Assembly (NCBI GenBank): GCA_037176705.1
Contig: CM073908.1
Coordinates: 130,251,430-130,315,429, forward strand
Length of the DNA: 64,000 bases
DNA from: Molossus alvarezi
Lineage: Eukaryota > Chordata > Mammalia > Chiroptera > Molossidae
Direction of reading: 5' to 3'
Each line of letters starts with the position of its first letter. Positions within the stretch are counted from its first letter, which is position 1. Both the position numbers and the translations under genes were made by a program. The notes under the pieces are model-generated. The model saw only the letters and a list, made by a program, of their open reading frames with translations, ran no database searches and was not told the origin of the DNA. This document shows positions 45,034 through 55,649 of the stretch, in pieces.

Positions 45034-45290
45034 GCCCTGGCCGGTTTGGCTCAGCGGTTAGAGCATCGGCCTGCGGTCCAGAGAGACCTGGGTTCAGTTC
45101 CCGCTAAGGGCATGTACCTCGGTTGCAATTTGTCCCCGGCCCTGGTTGGTCGTGCGGGTGGCAGCCACTCGATGTGTCCCTTTCGCATCGATGTTTCTCT
45201 CTCTCTCTCTGTTCCTCTTCTCCCTCCCACTCTACCTGAACAAAAAAAAAAAAGGAAAAATGTCCTCGGGTGAGGATAAAAAAAAAAAAA
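45034..45290 (+). mobile_element. Ves SINE, long type, apparently young
   Basis: Complete head, body, GTCCTCGGGTGAGGATAAA terminus and 15-A tail. Perfect 20-bp TSD (begins AAAGTAATTACATC) at 45,014-45,033 and 45,291-45,310. Confidence 0.96.
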
Positions 45291-45310
45291 AAAGTAATTA
45301 CATCATTAGA

Positions 45311-46045
45311 TAAGTGTGAATTTGTAATGTGTATTTTCCATATATGGAGGCATAGCTATATACTCCCAAATATGCAAATATTTTTTTTTAGTTATAGCTG
45401 AATGGTTTGCATATTTTAAACAAATTGTTTTTATATGCATATGTAACACATACACAGTTTTGTCTGATATGTACTGAAAAAAGTAATTATAATTTTAACA
45501 TATTTCTAGATAATTGGCTCTGTTCTTCATTTTATTTCCCACATATAGAGCAATCTTAAACATTATAATTATATGCTACAAAATAAAACATTCTGTGAAA
45601 ATATTTATTTTAAACCAGAATATTACATTGAAAAGAGTTTTCCACTGAAAATTTGTTTGCCATCTGTATCCAGCCCAAGCAAACTATTTATTACTATTAA
45701 GGAAACTTGGAAAGTAGACACTCCTTGAAACTATTAATATTATGGCAGGTATTAATATATGAAAAATCTGATATATTTAATATTTTGTGAACATCCTCTG
45801 GAGCGTCCTAAGAAGTTCACATTTTTTCTAAGAAACAGTTGCAAATAGCTATCTTCATATTATGAACATGGAAGGAATCAAAGATTTGCCACCCTGAAGC
45901 TATCTTTTACCATTTCTTATACTTTTTCTCTTTACTACTTATTTGTGCATTGACATAGTTGTGTCCCATTAGTCCCAGAAACAATTTAATGATGTTTACA
46001 TGAAAAAGATTTTATAGTAAGATAAATTTAAAATGATTGTCATGT
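45311..46045. other. AT-rich stretch without recognised feature
   Basis: Nothing assignable seen. Confidence 0.5.
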
Positions 46046-46130
46046 GGGAGGCGGCCATGTGATGTTCTCTCTCATCAATGTTTCTCTCTCTCCCTGTCTA
46101 AAATCAATCAATAAAAATAATTTTAAATGA
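46046..46130 (+). mobile_element. Ves SINE 3' fragment, short type
   Basis: Only the last ~80 bp: GGGAGGCGGCCATGTGATG, CTCTCATCAATGTTTCTC, and CTAAAATCAATCAATAAAAA. Confidence 0.82.
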
Positions 46131-46389
46131 AAATGAGTAAACAAAGATTTTTAAAAATGCAATTAGAAATGGCAGGTCGAACTCAACAAGGAGGTAGTAT
46201 GTAAAATGTTTGTTGTGTAGCCCTATTTGTTTAGGTCCCAAATTTGTTCCTACACTTTCTAATATCCAATGCAAGGAGAAGATAAAAATATGATGTTATT
46301 TATTTACAAGATCCATAAAATGAAAAGCAATGCTATTGTTTGGCACGGCTCTTTTTTCTACTACAAGAAGTAAAACAGAATTATGGAGT

Positions 46390-47068
46390 AAGCCAAAGTG
46401 CTAGAACACGCAAGAGAGCTCCAGAGCTAGATGAAGAAAGGTAGAGTAAGAGAGAGCACAAGCAGAGAGCATGCCAGAAGAAATCACACGAGAAATCACG
46501 CAAGAGGAGAGGAGCCCTGGCGAGAAGAGAGGAAAGAGTACATGAGCAGTGGTCAGCCAGAAGAGGAAATCACATGAGAAGAAAGGAGATCATGGGAAGA
46601 GATCACGCGAGAAGAGTATGCGAGAGGAAAGGAGCTCATGAAAAGAGATCACAATCACACGAGAAGAGAGAACGGGAGAAGAGAGGGGCGTGCGCGAGAG
46701 AAGAGCGCATGTGACGAGATCATGTGAGATGAAGGTACATGAGAAGAAAAGAGATCACGCGATAAGAGGTTGAGATCATTTGAGAAGTGGCTAGCGAGAG
46801 GAGAGAATCACGCAAGAAGAGAGTAACTCATGAGATCATGGTAGAAGAGGGGAACAATAAGAGTACACGAGAACAAAAGAGATCACACAAAAAGACGTAA
46901 GATGAGACCGCGAGAGAAGAGGCGAGCGAGAAGAGATCACGTGAGGAAGAGGTGAGACAAGGTAACTCGAAAAGCAGGAATAGAAGAGACCATGTGAGAA
47001 GACAAGAGTGCATGAAAGGAGAGGAGATCACACGAGAAGAGAAGAGTGCAGGAAAGGAGAGCGTGATG
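46390..47068 (+). repeat. Polypurine degenerate minisatellite
   Basis: About 680 bp of almost pure A/G on the plus strand, built from irregular repeats of a GAGAAGAGATCACGCGAGAAG-like theme. Variants include GATCACRYGAGAAGAG and GARGAGTRCATGAGAAG. Pyrimidines recur mainly at the CAC/CGCG or CATG positions of each unit. Unit length and register vary, which suggests slippage or unequal exchange from a short ancestral unit. It is CpG-bearing in an otherwise CpG-poor window. No coding frame is supported. Confidence 0.8.
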
Positions 47069-47079
47069 TATCTGTCTTG

Positions 47080-47534
47080 GCTCTTTAAACATGAACTTTG
47101 TAACTGATAGCCTGTTGTCACCTCAGCCCTGTAGTGAAAACAGCAAAATATTTTAGGAGTGTCCCAGATAAACGTTCTCTGCCATACTGGTGGCTTCAGT
47201 GGCTCAGAGGAATTCATGGACTTAGTACTTTTCCAGGCACTTTCTCTCTCCCTGTGTTACATTTCTCCTGCTCTGCTGGGCTTTTGAAGAGACTCTCCTT
47301 CTCTCCTAACATATCTTTTATTTCACTTTTCTCTCCCTATATCCTCTGGCGTTGGCCTCATTCTTCCCCCTTTAGGGAGAGCTCTTCCTGATGTCTCCCT
47401 TGATAGTTGACTCCCCGTCCTACCCTACAGTTTTACAAATGTTTTCAGCATCTGAAAAGACCTAAGCTAGATTCCTCATTTTCTTTTTTGTGCAGGTGGG
47501 GAATTTGCATCCCACACAAAGCTCATGTGGCTTT
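47080..47534. other. Unassigned sequence left of the young L1
   Basis: The last ~45 bp (from TTTTTTGTGCAGGTGGGGAAT, 47,490) belong to the segment duplicated at 55.65 kb. AGATAAACGTTCTC near 47,166 could be an LTR poly(A) region, but I cannot assign a family. Confidence 0.35.
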
Positions 47535-47550
47535 AAAAAATGTAGATATA
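47535..47550. repeat. L1 target-site duplication, left copy
   Basis: AAAAAATGTAGATATA, identical to 53,389-53,404. The junction CTTT/AAAA matches the preferred L1 endonuclease nick site (TT/AAAA read on this strand). Confidence 0.96.
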
Positions 47551-48373
47551 GGGGGACCGAAAAATGGCGGCGGAGTGAACGGAGCTACACAGACCGTCTC
47601 CCAGAACCAAACTGGAATTACAACTAAAACACAGACAAATCGACGGGAAAAACCAACAGAAAAGCAGCTTGCGAGGACCATACAACCAGGGACACTGACT
47701 CCATCCCGGTAGGATTGCGAAGGCGCGAGACGGGGGCTGGGAGCCCACGGTCGGCAGCTCGGCAGCGGCCTCAGCTGTAAGCGGCGCCCTCGGGTCACAC
47801 TCCCAGGCGGCTCCACAGCGCAGCCGGGACAGAGGCTAAAACAGCCACAGCCACTCACCTTGGGCTCCGGCGGAGGGAGGGCAGACTGGACTGGAACTGT
47901 GTCAGGACACTCGGGGTTTGGAGGGCTCTCGGAGCTTTGGCTGAGTGCAGCCACTCAGGACTGTGGCCACATTGCTCCTTCCCAGAGCTCTGGGGAGAGG
48001 CAGCAGCCCCTCCCTCGGAGATCCAACCCCACCCTGTGGGCCATTGAAGTGTTAATTGAGGCTCACTAACGACCAGCATCTGCCCCACCCTCGTGAAAGC
48101 CCCTTGGCTGAGCACCAGAGGGAGTTTTTCAATCAACTGACAACCCAAAACTCATCAATTAACCTAGACTGCTAGCCTCCAGGCAAAAAGCTAGAGGATA
48201 ACAGTACGTTTCCTGGGCTGGCAACTTTGACCAGGAAAGTAAGACTTGACAGTGGTGTTCAACGTGGGTCCTCCCTCGCTCATCTAAACACAGGAGAGGG
48301 AGCCACAAACAGCAGAACACCAACACCCACAGGGAGAACTTGACAGGCTCCAAAGCCCACAGTGATAGCTAAA
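47551..48373 (+). promoter_or_regulatory. L1 5' UTR / internal RNA polymerase II promoter
   Basis: About 823 bp, clearly more GC- and CpG-rich than the rest of the window. In studied mammalian L1s this region holds the internal promoter that drives the full-length RNA. Several GGCGGC/CAGCGGCC stretches lie between 47,730 and 47,880. It is less than half the length of the 5' UTR of the old inverted L1 (about 1.95 kb). Confidence 0.88.
47561..47571 (-). promoter_or_regulatory. YY1-type binding site at the L1 5' end
   Basis: AAAATGGCGGC begins 11 bp from the element start. In human L1 a YY1 site in the same place is known to fix the transcription start. Identity of the factor in this bat element is inferred from motif and position. 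Confidence 0.7.
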
Positions 48374-49255
48374 ATGGTGAAACACAGAAACAGAAGCCAA
48401 ATGAAAGAGCAAGCCACCTCCACCGAAGATGAGATCAATGTGGAGCAATTAGGCATGTTAACAGAGCTAGAATTCAGAGCCATGATCTTGAGGAAGCTGA
48501 ACAGCATGAGTAAGGACATAGAGACACTGAAAATAAGCCAAATGGAAATTAAAAACCAACAAGAAGAGATAAAAAATGACATATCTGAAATGAAAAACAC
48601 ATTGGAAGGTTTAAAAAGCAGAGTAGGGGAAGCTGAGGACCGGATCAGTGAATTAGAAGACAGAGTAGAAAAAATCAACCAATCAGAAAAACAAAAGGAA
48701 AAAACTATTAAAAAACAGGAAGACAGCTTAAGAGAGCTATGGGACAACTGGAAACGTAATAATATTCGCATCATAGGAGTCCCCGAAGAAGAAGAAAATG
48801 AGCAAGGGATAGAGAATATATTCAAAAAAATAGTGAGAGAAAACTTCCCTAATTTGGTGAAGGAAGAAGGCATTCAAGTTCAAGAAGCACAGAGAGTCCC
48901 AAGTAAGAAGAACCCAAACAGGCCCACACCAAGACACATAGTAATTAAAATGCCACAAATTAAAGACAAAGAGAGAATCCTAAAAGCAGCAAGAGATAAG
49001 CAACAGGTTACCTACAAAGGGAACCCCATAAGGCTCTCAGCTGACTTCTCACAAGAAACACTACAGGCCAGAAGGGAATGGCATGAAGTAATCAAAGTCA
49101 TGAAAAACAAGAATCTGAATCCAAGACTACTCTACCCAGCAAGGCTATCATTCAAAATAGAAGATCAAATAAAGAGCTTCCCAGACAAAAAAAAGCTAAG
49201 GGAATACATTAGCACCAAACCAGCACTGCAAGAAATGTTAAAAGGACTGCTGTAA
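48374..49255 (+). CDS. L1 ORF1 protein (RNA-binding nucleic-acid chaperone), intact
   Basis: A 293-residue protein that in studied mammals forms trimers, binds L1 RNA in cis to make the cytoplasmic ribonucleoprotein, and acts as a chaperone during target-primed reverse transcription. The start is the ATG at 48,374 (MVKHRNRSQMKEQ); an in-frame GTG four codons upstream is not needed. Order of parts: basic N-terminus; a coiled coil at about residues 30-122 with heptads and an RISELE sequence of the RhxxhE trimer type; an RRM at about 130-205 (NIRIIGVPE, then RHIVIKM near 187); and a C-terminal domain from about 212 to the end (LSADFSQETLQARREW ... EMLKGLL). There are no internal stops or frameshifts, and the length is near the mammalian norm. 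ORF2 starts 45 bp after its stop. The gene is probably translatable if the 5' UTR is active, but in this copy it would not be accompanied by a full ORF2. Confidence 0.95.
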   Translation: MVKHRNRSQMKEQATSTEDEINVEQLGMLTELEFRAMILRKLNSMSKDIETLKISQMEIKNQQEEIKNDISEMKNTLEGLKSRVGEAEDRISELEDRVEKINQSEKQKEKTIKKQEDSLRELWDNWKRNNIRIIGVPEEEENEQGIENIFKKIVRENFPNLVKEEGIQVQEAQRVPSKKNPNRPTPRHIVIKMPQIKDKERILKAARDKQQVTYKGNPIRLSADFSQETLQARREWHEVIKVMKNKNLNPRLLYPARLSFKIEDQIKSFPDKKKLREYISTKPALQEMLKGLL

Positions 49256-52129
49256 TGAGCAGTAGAAATGGGAAGAAAAATAGAACCACACTAAACAAAA
49301 ATGGCAATAAATAAGTACATATCAATAATCACCTTAAACGTAAATGGATTGAATGCTCCCATAAAGAGACACAGAGTAGCTGATTGGATAAGAAAGCATG
49401 ACTCATCTGTATGTTGTTTACAAGAGACCCACCTCTCAACAAAAGACTCACATAGGTTGAAAGTGAAGGGATGGAAAAAAATTTTCCAAGCAAATGGAAA
49501 GCAAAAAAAAGCTGGGGTAGCAATTCTCATATCTGATAAAATAGATTTCAAAATGAAGACCATAACTAGAGACAAAGACGGCCACTACATAATATTGAAA
49601 GGATCTATCCAACAGGAAGATATAACCATGATAAACATATATGCACCCAATATAGGAGCACCAAAATATATTAAAAATCTTCTGGAGGACTTCCAAGGAG
49701 AAATTGACAACAATACAATCATAGCAGGGGACTTCAACACCCCGTTGACAGCACTGGATAGATCCTCTAGGCAAAAAATTAGCAAGGAAACAGAGACTCT
49801 AAATGAAGCACTAGACCAAATGGACTTAATAGATATCTACAGAGAATTACACCCCAAAACTACAGAATACACATTCTTCTCAAGTCCACATGGGACATTC
49901 TCAAAGATAGACCACATGATAGGACACAAACTAAATCTCTACAAGTTCAAGAAGATTGAAATCATATCAAGCATCTTCTCAGATCACAATGGCATGAAAC
50001 TAGAAATCAATTGCAACAAGAACATGCAAAGACATTTCAACACATGGAGGCTAAATAGCATGTTATTAAACAATGAATGGGTCACCGAGGAGATCAAGGA
50101 AGAAATCAAAAACTTCCTGGAAACCAATGAAAATGAACACACAACAACACAAAATCTATGGGATGCAGCGAAAGCAGTTCTGAGAGGGAAGTTCATAGCA
50201 CTACAGGCCTACCTCAAAAAACAAGAAAAATTTCTAATTGACTGTCTAACCTCACAACTTAAAGAATTAGAAAGCAAACAAAAAGAAAACCCCAGAGCAA
50301 GTAGAAGGAAGGAAATAGTAAAGATCAGAGCAGAAATAAATGACATAGAGACCAAAAAAACAATTCAAAGGATCAATGAAACAAAGAGCTGGTTTTTCGA
50401 AAAGATAAACAAGATTGATGGACCCTTAGCTAGACTCACCAAGAAACAAAGAGAGAGAACCCAAATACACAAAATCAGAAATGAAAGAGGAGAAGTAACA
50501 ACCAACACCACGGAAATACAAAAGATCGTTAACAACTACTATGAACAACTATATGGCAACAAATTCGACAATCTCAGTGAAATGGACAAATTTCTAGAAA
50601 CACACAGTCTCCCAAAACTATTCCCGGAAGAGATAGAAAACTTGAACAGACCAATAACAACTAAGGAAATTGAAGAGGTAATCAAGACTCTCCCAGCAAA
50701 CAAAAGCCCAGGCCCAGATGGTTTCACGGGGGAGTTTTACCGAACATTCAAAAAAGAACTAACACCCATTCTCCTCAAACTATTTCAAAAAATTCAAGAA
50801 GAAGGAAGACTTCCAAACACGTTCTATGAGGCCAGCATAATTCTAATTCCAAAACCAGAAAAAGACACTACGAAGAAAGAAAACTACAGGCCAATATCCC
50901 TGATGAACATAGACGCCAAAATCCTGAACAAAATACTAGCAAATCGGATCCAGAAATACATCAAAAAAATTATTCACCATGACCAAGTGGGATTCATTCC
51001 AGGGATGCAAGGCTGGTACAATATTCGCAAATCAATAAACGTGATACACCACATAAACAAAATGAAGAATAAAAATCACATGATCATATCAATAGATACT
51101 GAAAAAGCATTCGACAAAATCCAGCATCCATTTCTGATAAAAACGCTCAGCAATGTAGGAATAGAGGGATCATATCTCGACATAATAAAGGCCATATATG
51201 AAAGACCTACAGCCAACATCATACTCAATGGACAGAAACTAAAAACATTTCCATTAAGAACAGGAACAAGACAGGGATGTCCACTTTCGCCACTCTTATT
51301 TAACATTGTACTGGAAGTCTTAGCCACAGCAATCAGACATGAAGAAAAAATAAAAGGGATCCAAATTGGAAAGGAGGAAGTGAAACTGTCATTATTTGCA
51401 GATGACATGATATTGTACATAGAAAACCCTAAAGACTCCATCAAAAATCTATTAGACTTAATAAATGAATTTGGCAAAGTAGCAGGATACAAAATTAACG
51501 TCAAGAAATCGACGGCATTCTTGTACATCAATGATGAACTCACAGAAAGAGAAACTGAAAAAACAATCCCATTTACCATCGCTCCAAAAAAATTACGATA
51601 CCTAGGAATAAACTTAACCAAAGAAGCAAAGGACCTATTTGCAGAAAACTACAGGTCATTGAAAAAAGAAATAGAGGAAGATATAAAAAAGTGGAAGCAC
51701 ATACCCTGTTCATGGATTGGAAGAATTAACATCATTAAAATGTCCATACTACCCAAAGCAATCTATAGATTCAATGCAATCCCCATCAAAATACCAACGA
51801 CATATTTCATAGAACTAGAACAAATACTTCAAAAGTTCATATGGAACCAAAAAAGATCCCGAATAGCCACAGCAATCTTGAAAAAGAAGAACAAAGTTGG
51901 AGGGATCACAATACCAGATATCAGGTTATACTACAAAGCGACTGTAACCAAAACAGCCTGGTACTGGCACAAGAACAGGCATATAGACCAGTGGAACAGA
52001 ACTGAAAACCCAGAAATGGACCCAAGGCAATATGCTCAATTAATATTTGACAAAGGTGGCAAGAGCATACAGTGGAGTAAAGACAGCCTCTTTAATAAAT
52101 GGTGTTGGGAAAATTGGACAGCTACATGC

Positions 52130-52137
52130 AAAAAAAA
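52130..52137 (+). other. ORF2 frameshift site (A8 run)
   Basis: Eight A residues follow ATGC. The downstream coding frame is one base out of register with the upstream frame, consistent with a single-base gain in the run. Homopolymers are also common places for sequencing or assembly error. Confidence 0.9.
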
Positions 52138-52544
52138 TGAAACTAGACCATCAACTTACACCATACACAAAAATAAACTCAAAATGGATAAAGGACTTAA
52201 ATGTGACCCGTGAATCCATAAAAATTCTAGAAGAAAATGTAGGCAACAAAATTTCGGACATCATACGGAGCAGAATTTTCACTGATACATCACCTAAGGC
52301 AACAGAAATAAAGGAGAAAATGAACACATGGGACTACATCAAACTAAAAAGCTTCTGCACAGCAAAAGAAACAATCATCAAAATGGAAAGGCAACCCACT
52401 GTATGGGAGAACATCATTGCCAATGATGTATCAGATAAGGGGTTAATTTCCAATATATACAGAGTGCTCATACAACTCCACAAAAGGAAGACAAAGAACC
52501 CAATTAAAAAATGGGCAGAGGAGCTGAATAGACACCTCTCCAAA

Positions 52545-52547
52545 TAG
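52545..52547 (+). other. ORF2 premature stop (TAG)
   Basis: TAG follows HLSK and is followed by [12 protein letters not shown] in the same frame. The frame is otherwise open on both sides. Confidence 0.92.
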
Positions 52548-53126
52548 GACATACAAATGGCCAAGAGTCATATGAAGAAATGCTCAACATCACTAATCAT
52601 CAGAGAGATGCAAATTAAAACAACAATGAGGTATCACCTCACACCTGTCAGAATGGCCGCCATCAACAAATCATCAAACAATAAGTGTTGGCGAGGGTGT
52701 GGAGAAAAGGGGACTCTAATACACTGTTGGTGGGAATGCAGACTGGTGCAGCCGCTATGGAAAACAATATGGTGCTACCTCAAAAAATTAAAAATTGAAC
52801 TTCCATTTGACCCAGTGATCCCACTGCTGGGAATATACCCTAAGAAGCCTGAAACACCAATCAGGAAGAATATATGTACCCCCATGTTCATAGCAGCACT
52901 ATTTACAATAGCTAAGATCTGGAAACAGCCCAAGTGTCCACCAGTAGACGAATGGATAAAAAAGCTGTGGTACATATACACAATGGAATACTATGCAGCG
53001 GTAAGAAAGAAAGATCTCTTATCCTTTGAGACGACATGGAGGGACCTGGAAAGTATTATCCTAAGTGAAAGAAGCCAAGCAGAAAAAGACAAATACCACA
53101 TGATCTCACTTATATACGGAATATAA

Positions 53127-53388
53127 TGAACATAACAGTCTGAGGAATACAGTAGACCCAGACACATGGAAGTAGGGCACAGACTGACATCCCTCAGAAG
53201 AGGGGATGGGGGGTGGGGGGGGTGGGAAGAGATAAACCACAGAACTTATATGCATGTATGCATGACCAATGGACATGGACAACCAAGCCGGGGACAGGGT
53301 GGAGGGGGGGTGGGGTGGGGGGTGCCAATGGGGTAAAAAGGTAAAATATCTTTAACAAAAAAATAAATAAATAAATAAATTCATAAAA
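53127..53388 (+). other. L1 3' UTR and tail
   Basis: About 230 bp of 3' UTR with two long G-rich tracts (53,202-53,227 and 53,290-53,322) that could fold into G-quadruplexes on the RNA-sense strand. An AATAAA-containing (AAAT)n tail follows from 53,361. G-rich 3' UTR tracts are a general property of mammalian L1s. Confidence 0.88.
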
Positions 53389-53404
53389 AAAAAATGTAGA
53401 TATA
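53389..53404. repeat. L1 target-site duplication, right copy
   Basis: Identical to 47,535-47,550. Confidence 0.96.
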
Positions 53405-53629
53405 AAGCTCAATTTTCACTATTGTAAGCATTGTGAGTATAAAAATGTGAAAAAAAATTAAAAATGACTTTTACCAGCCATTTCCACAGTCTTTACATGA
53501 TTTGTCATCAAATGCAAATTACCTTTCACTGAGATGTTACTGTTGAAATGTATAGCTGTCCTTCCTTACTAAGAATATTGCGTCCATTGCTGCCAAGTGC
53601 CAAGAATAAGACAGCTGAAATACAAATTA

Positions 53630-53990
53630 TGAAAGCAATATGTTTATGTCCATATATTATCCTCCCTTCCCCTTTGAAAAAGTTGGTTTATTCTCTATTT
53701 AGCAGTTGTTGTTTTTTTTCCTTTCTGTCCTTTATTTTGACCTTTCTCATCAGCCATAACCCAGAGATTATTCCTTGTCTCTCCTTCTGTGTTTACATAA
53801 GCAATTTTATCATATCCCACTGCATTTGTATCACTATGAATTTTATTTCAAATCATTGCCTTTATCATAAGCATATTCTAACCCATGGCCCAGTCAACTG
53901 CAATGGACCTCAGAAACCCTATACTAGGAGAAGAAAACTGATCATTGGTAGACACTAGAAATTGTACCACGGGTTATAGCCTCCCTATTA
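53630..53990. other. Stretch without recognised feature
   Basis: The plus-strand open frame at 53,548-53,958 has no domain and begins inside the duplicated segment. Confidence 0.4.
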
Positions 53991-53994
53991 ATTT

Positions 53995-54400
53995 TAAACA
54001 CTTTTGTATAAAACAATTTTAGATTTGCATAGAATTGTAAAAATAGTACAAACTTCTCATATACCTTTTTCCAGCTTCAACCTAAGATATCAGTCTACAT
54101 ACAATAGTACATTTATCAAAACTCAGAAAATTATGCCTGGCTGGAATGGCTCAGTGGATTGAGCTTTGTCTCATGGACTGAGAGGTCCTGGCTGGATTCC
54201 TGGTCAGGGGCACATGCCCGGGTTGCAGACTTGATCCCCTGTAGGGGGTGTGCAGGAGGCAGCCAATCAATGTTTCTCTCTCTCTCAAAAAACAGTAAAA
54301 GCATATTTTAAAAATAAATTTAGAAATTACATTGGCACATTATTATGAACTAAACTGCCATTTAAACATATTGTAAAGTTTTCACATGAATCTATTTGAC
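53995..54400 (-). mobile_element. Old L1 3' UTR-like sequence, inverted, split by a SINE
   Basis: CTTCTCATATACCTTTTTCC, CAATAGTACATTTATCAAAAC and ACATTGGCACATTATTATGAAC follow the antisense L1MC-type 3' UTR order ('cccatataccccttcacccagtttccc ... gtacatttgtcacaa ... ttgatacattattattaac'). Confidence 0.45.
54135..54316 (+). mobile_element. Ves SINE, short type, older
   Basis: GCCTGGCTGGAATGGCTCAG head, CTGGATTCCTGG B-box region, GGCAGCCAATCAATGTTTC, shortened CT tract. No clear TSD. Confidence 0.88.
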
Positions 54401-54910
54401 AGGGGAGTGAAAATAGTTCTATAAGTTCTTTTTAGTATTTTTGATTAATGTAAACACTACTGCAATCAGGATATTAAAATGTTCCCTCATCATATAGAAA
54501 GTGTCAAATGCTCGCCCTTCCTTCCTTCTTCTTTCTTTCCAGATAATTTATACATGTTGTTCTTTTCAATAGAAGGTTTAATTGATTTAAATAGGATATA
54601 AGTTTATGAATCACCAATTTGATTATGTATTTAGTGCTGTATATCAGATTTAAGAGTAGGAGCTATGCTCTTTTGTAAAATAAATTGGGAAATTTTCCAT
54701 CTTATTTCATGATTTGAAACAGGATAATGTGACAGTTGAGTAACTGTTTATTTGAAAATACTCAAGAACTGAGCAGTAAAATTCTTGTGCTCAAGAAATA
54801 GAGATAAATCAACTGAAAGATGCTCAAACCTTGGATTCCCTAAACTTACATTTTGTTGTTCTGAAAAATTTGAACATACACACACACACTTGGATTTACT
54901 TAGCTTATTC
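54317..54910. other. Stretch without recognised feature beyond the L1 remnant
   Basis: Nothing assignable apart from the end of the L1 remnant. Confidence 0.4.
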
Positions 54911-54920
54911 AAGAATGTGA

Positions 54921-55136
54921 GTCTGGCCGGTGTGGCTCACTGGTTGAGCGTTGACCCATGCACCAAGAGGTCGCCGGTTCAATTCCCGGTCTGGACATAT
55001 GTCCAGGTTGTGGGCCCAACCCCAGTGTGGGGCATGCAGGAGGCAGCCAATCAATGTTCTCTCTCATCAATGTTTCTATCTCTCTCTCCCTTCCTCTCTC
55101 TCTAAAATCAATAAGGGGGAAAATTTTTAAAAATAA
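54921..55136 (+). mobile_element. Ves SINE, short type
   Basis: GTCTGGCCGGTGTGGCTCAC head, CCGGTTCAATTCCCGGTC B-box region, CTAAAATCAATAAGGGG tail. TSD AAGAATGTGA (54,911-54,920) against AAGAATGTGG (55,137-55,146). Confidence 0.93.
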
Positions 55137-55146
55137 AGAATGTGGG

Positions 55147-55648
55147 AGAAATTAAATTTTAACCAATCAGATATTATGTTTATTGGCTCATTCAATCCCT
55201 AAATATTAATTAGGCATCTGCTTTTTGGAGGATACTGTGGTATTTCTGTGGATGCTATGATTTCTGCCATTAGAGCAGTTGGAAGTTTGTGTGTATCATG
55301 ATAGCCCTGAGTGATCATTTAAAAGAAGGAGGTAAGAAGGTGGAAATGTAAGCAAGCAAAGTTAAGTATAAATGCCCTGAAACAAATCTGTTTAGAATTT
55401 GGGAAACTATAGTTCTTCAGTAGTAGTGAAGTTAAAATTGAGCTTTGTTTATGGTGAGGTAATGCTATGGGAGTGCTAAACTGATACAAAAGCTTCAAAT
55501 GATGTGGCTCACAGCTGTAGACTAAAGCCTGCAATGCAAAATCACTTTTAGCAGTCATCTTTAAACCTGGATAAATGAGGAAGAACATTTCTACTGGAGG
55601 AGGCTAGGTAGATATGAAGGCTACTTGTCCCACTGCACTTAATGGCTT
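55147..55648. other. Stretch without recognised feature
   Basis: The minus-strand open frame at 55,319-55,588 has no domain. Confidence 0.4.
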
Positions 55649-55649
55649 T

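Larger units (their letters stand above)
49301..53126 (+). pseudogene. L1 ORF2 (endonuclease / reverse transcriptase), two lesions
   Basis: Spans the length of a full ORF2 (about 1,274 codons), starting ATG ([16 protein letters not shown]) 45 bp after ORF1. The AP-like endonuclease (about residues 1-238) keeps the expected catalytic positions: LNVNG, LQETH (E42), [13 protein letters not shown] and FSDH. The reverse transcriptase follows, with [10 protein letters not shown] and the catalytic FADDM (D701/D702). The cysteine-rich C-terminus keeps [18 protein letters not shown] (C-x3-C-x7-H-x4-C). Lesion 1: an A-run of eight at 52,130-52,137 shifts the frame near residue 944, and the original frame ends in a stop at 52,211-52,213. 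Lesion 2: a TAG at 52,545-52,547 interrupts the downstream frame. The rest, to the stop at 53,124-53,126, is open. As it stands, it predicts a roughly 970-residue product with both enzyme domains but no C-terminal region. Confidence 0.95.
47551..53388 (+). mobile_element. Full-length young LINE-1, 5.84 kb
   Basis: Complete non-LTR retrotransposon: 5' UTR (47,551-48,373), ORF1 (48,374-49,255), 45-bp intergenic spacer, ORF2 (49,301-53,126, two lesions), G-rich 3' UTR and an (AAAT)n / A-rich tail. The perfect 16-bp TSD, intact ORF1 and only two disabling changes in ORF2 point to a recent insertion from a coding-competent source. Short truncated tails of the same family lie at 12.36-12.53 kb and 28.63-28.70 kb. 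Confidence 0.97.
47494..53627 (+). repeat. Duplicated segment (copy A), split by the young L1
   Basis: Sequence at 47,494-47,550 plus 53,405-53,627 matches 55,650-55,930 end to end. Shared landmarks are GGGGAATTTGCATCCCACAC, TTCACTATTGTAA, ATTACCTTTCACTG and CCTTACTAAGAATATTGC. The L1 lies exactly between the two halves of copy A and is absent from copy B. Confidence 0.88.

Noticed and set aside
46390..47068. Repeat array as a CRISPR
   Set aside because: Units are irregular purine-rich variants without constant repeat and unique spacers, and the genome is mammalian.
47523..47954. 143-codon antisense open frame across the L1 5' end, reminiscent of primate L1 ORF0
   Set aside because: It opens with GTG rather than ATG, is Pro/Ser-rich as expected from chance in CpG-rich DNA, and no antisense promoter can be shown from sequence alone.
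16190..53388. The two long L1s as a functional inverted-repeat system
   Set aside because: They differ greatly in age and sequence, and inverted L1 pairs 25 kb apart are common in mammalian genomes.
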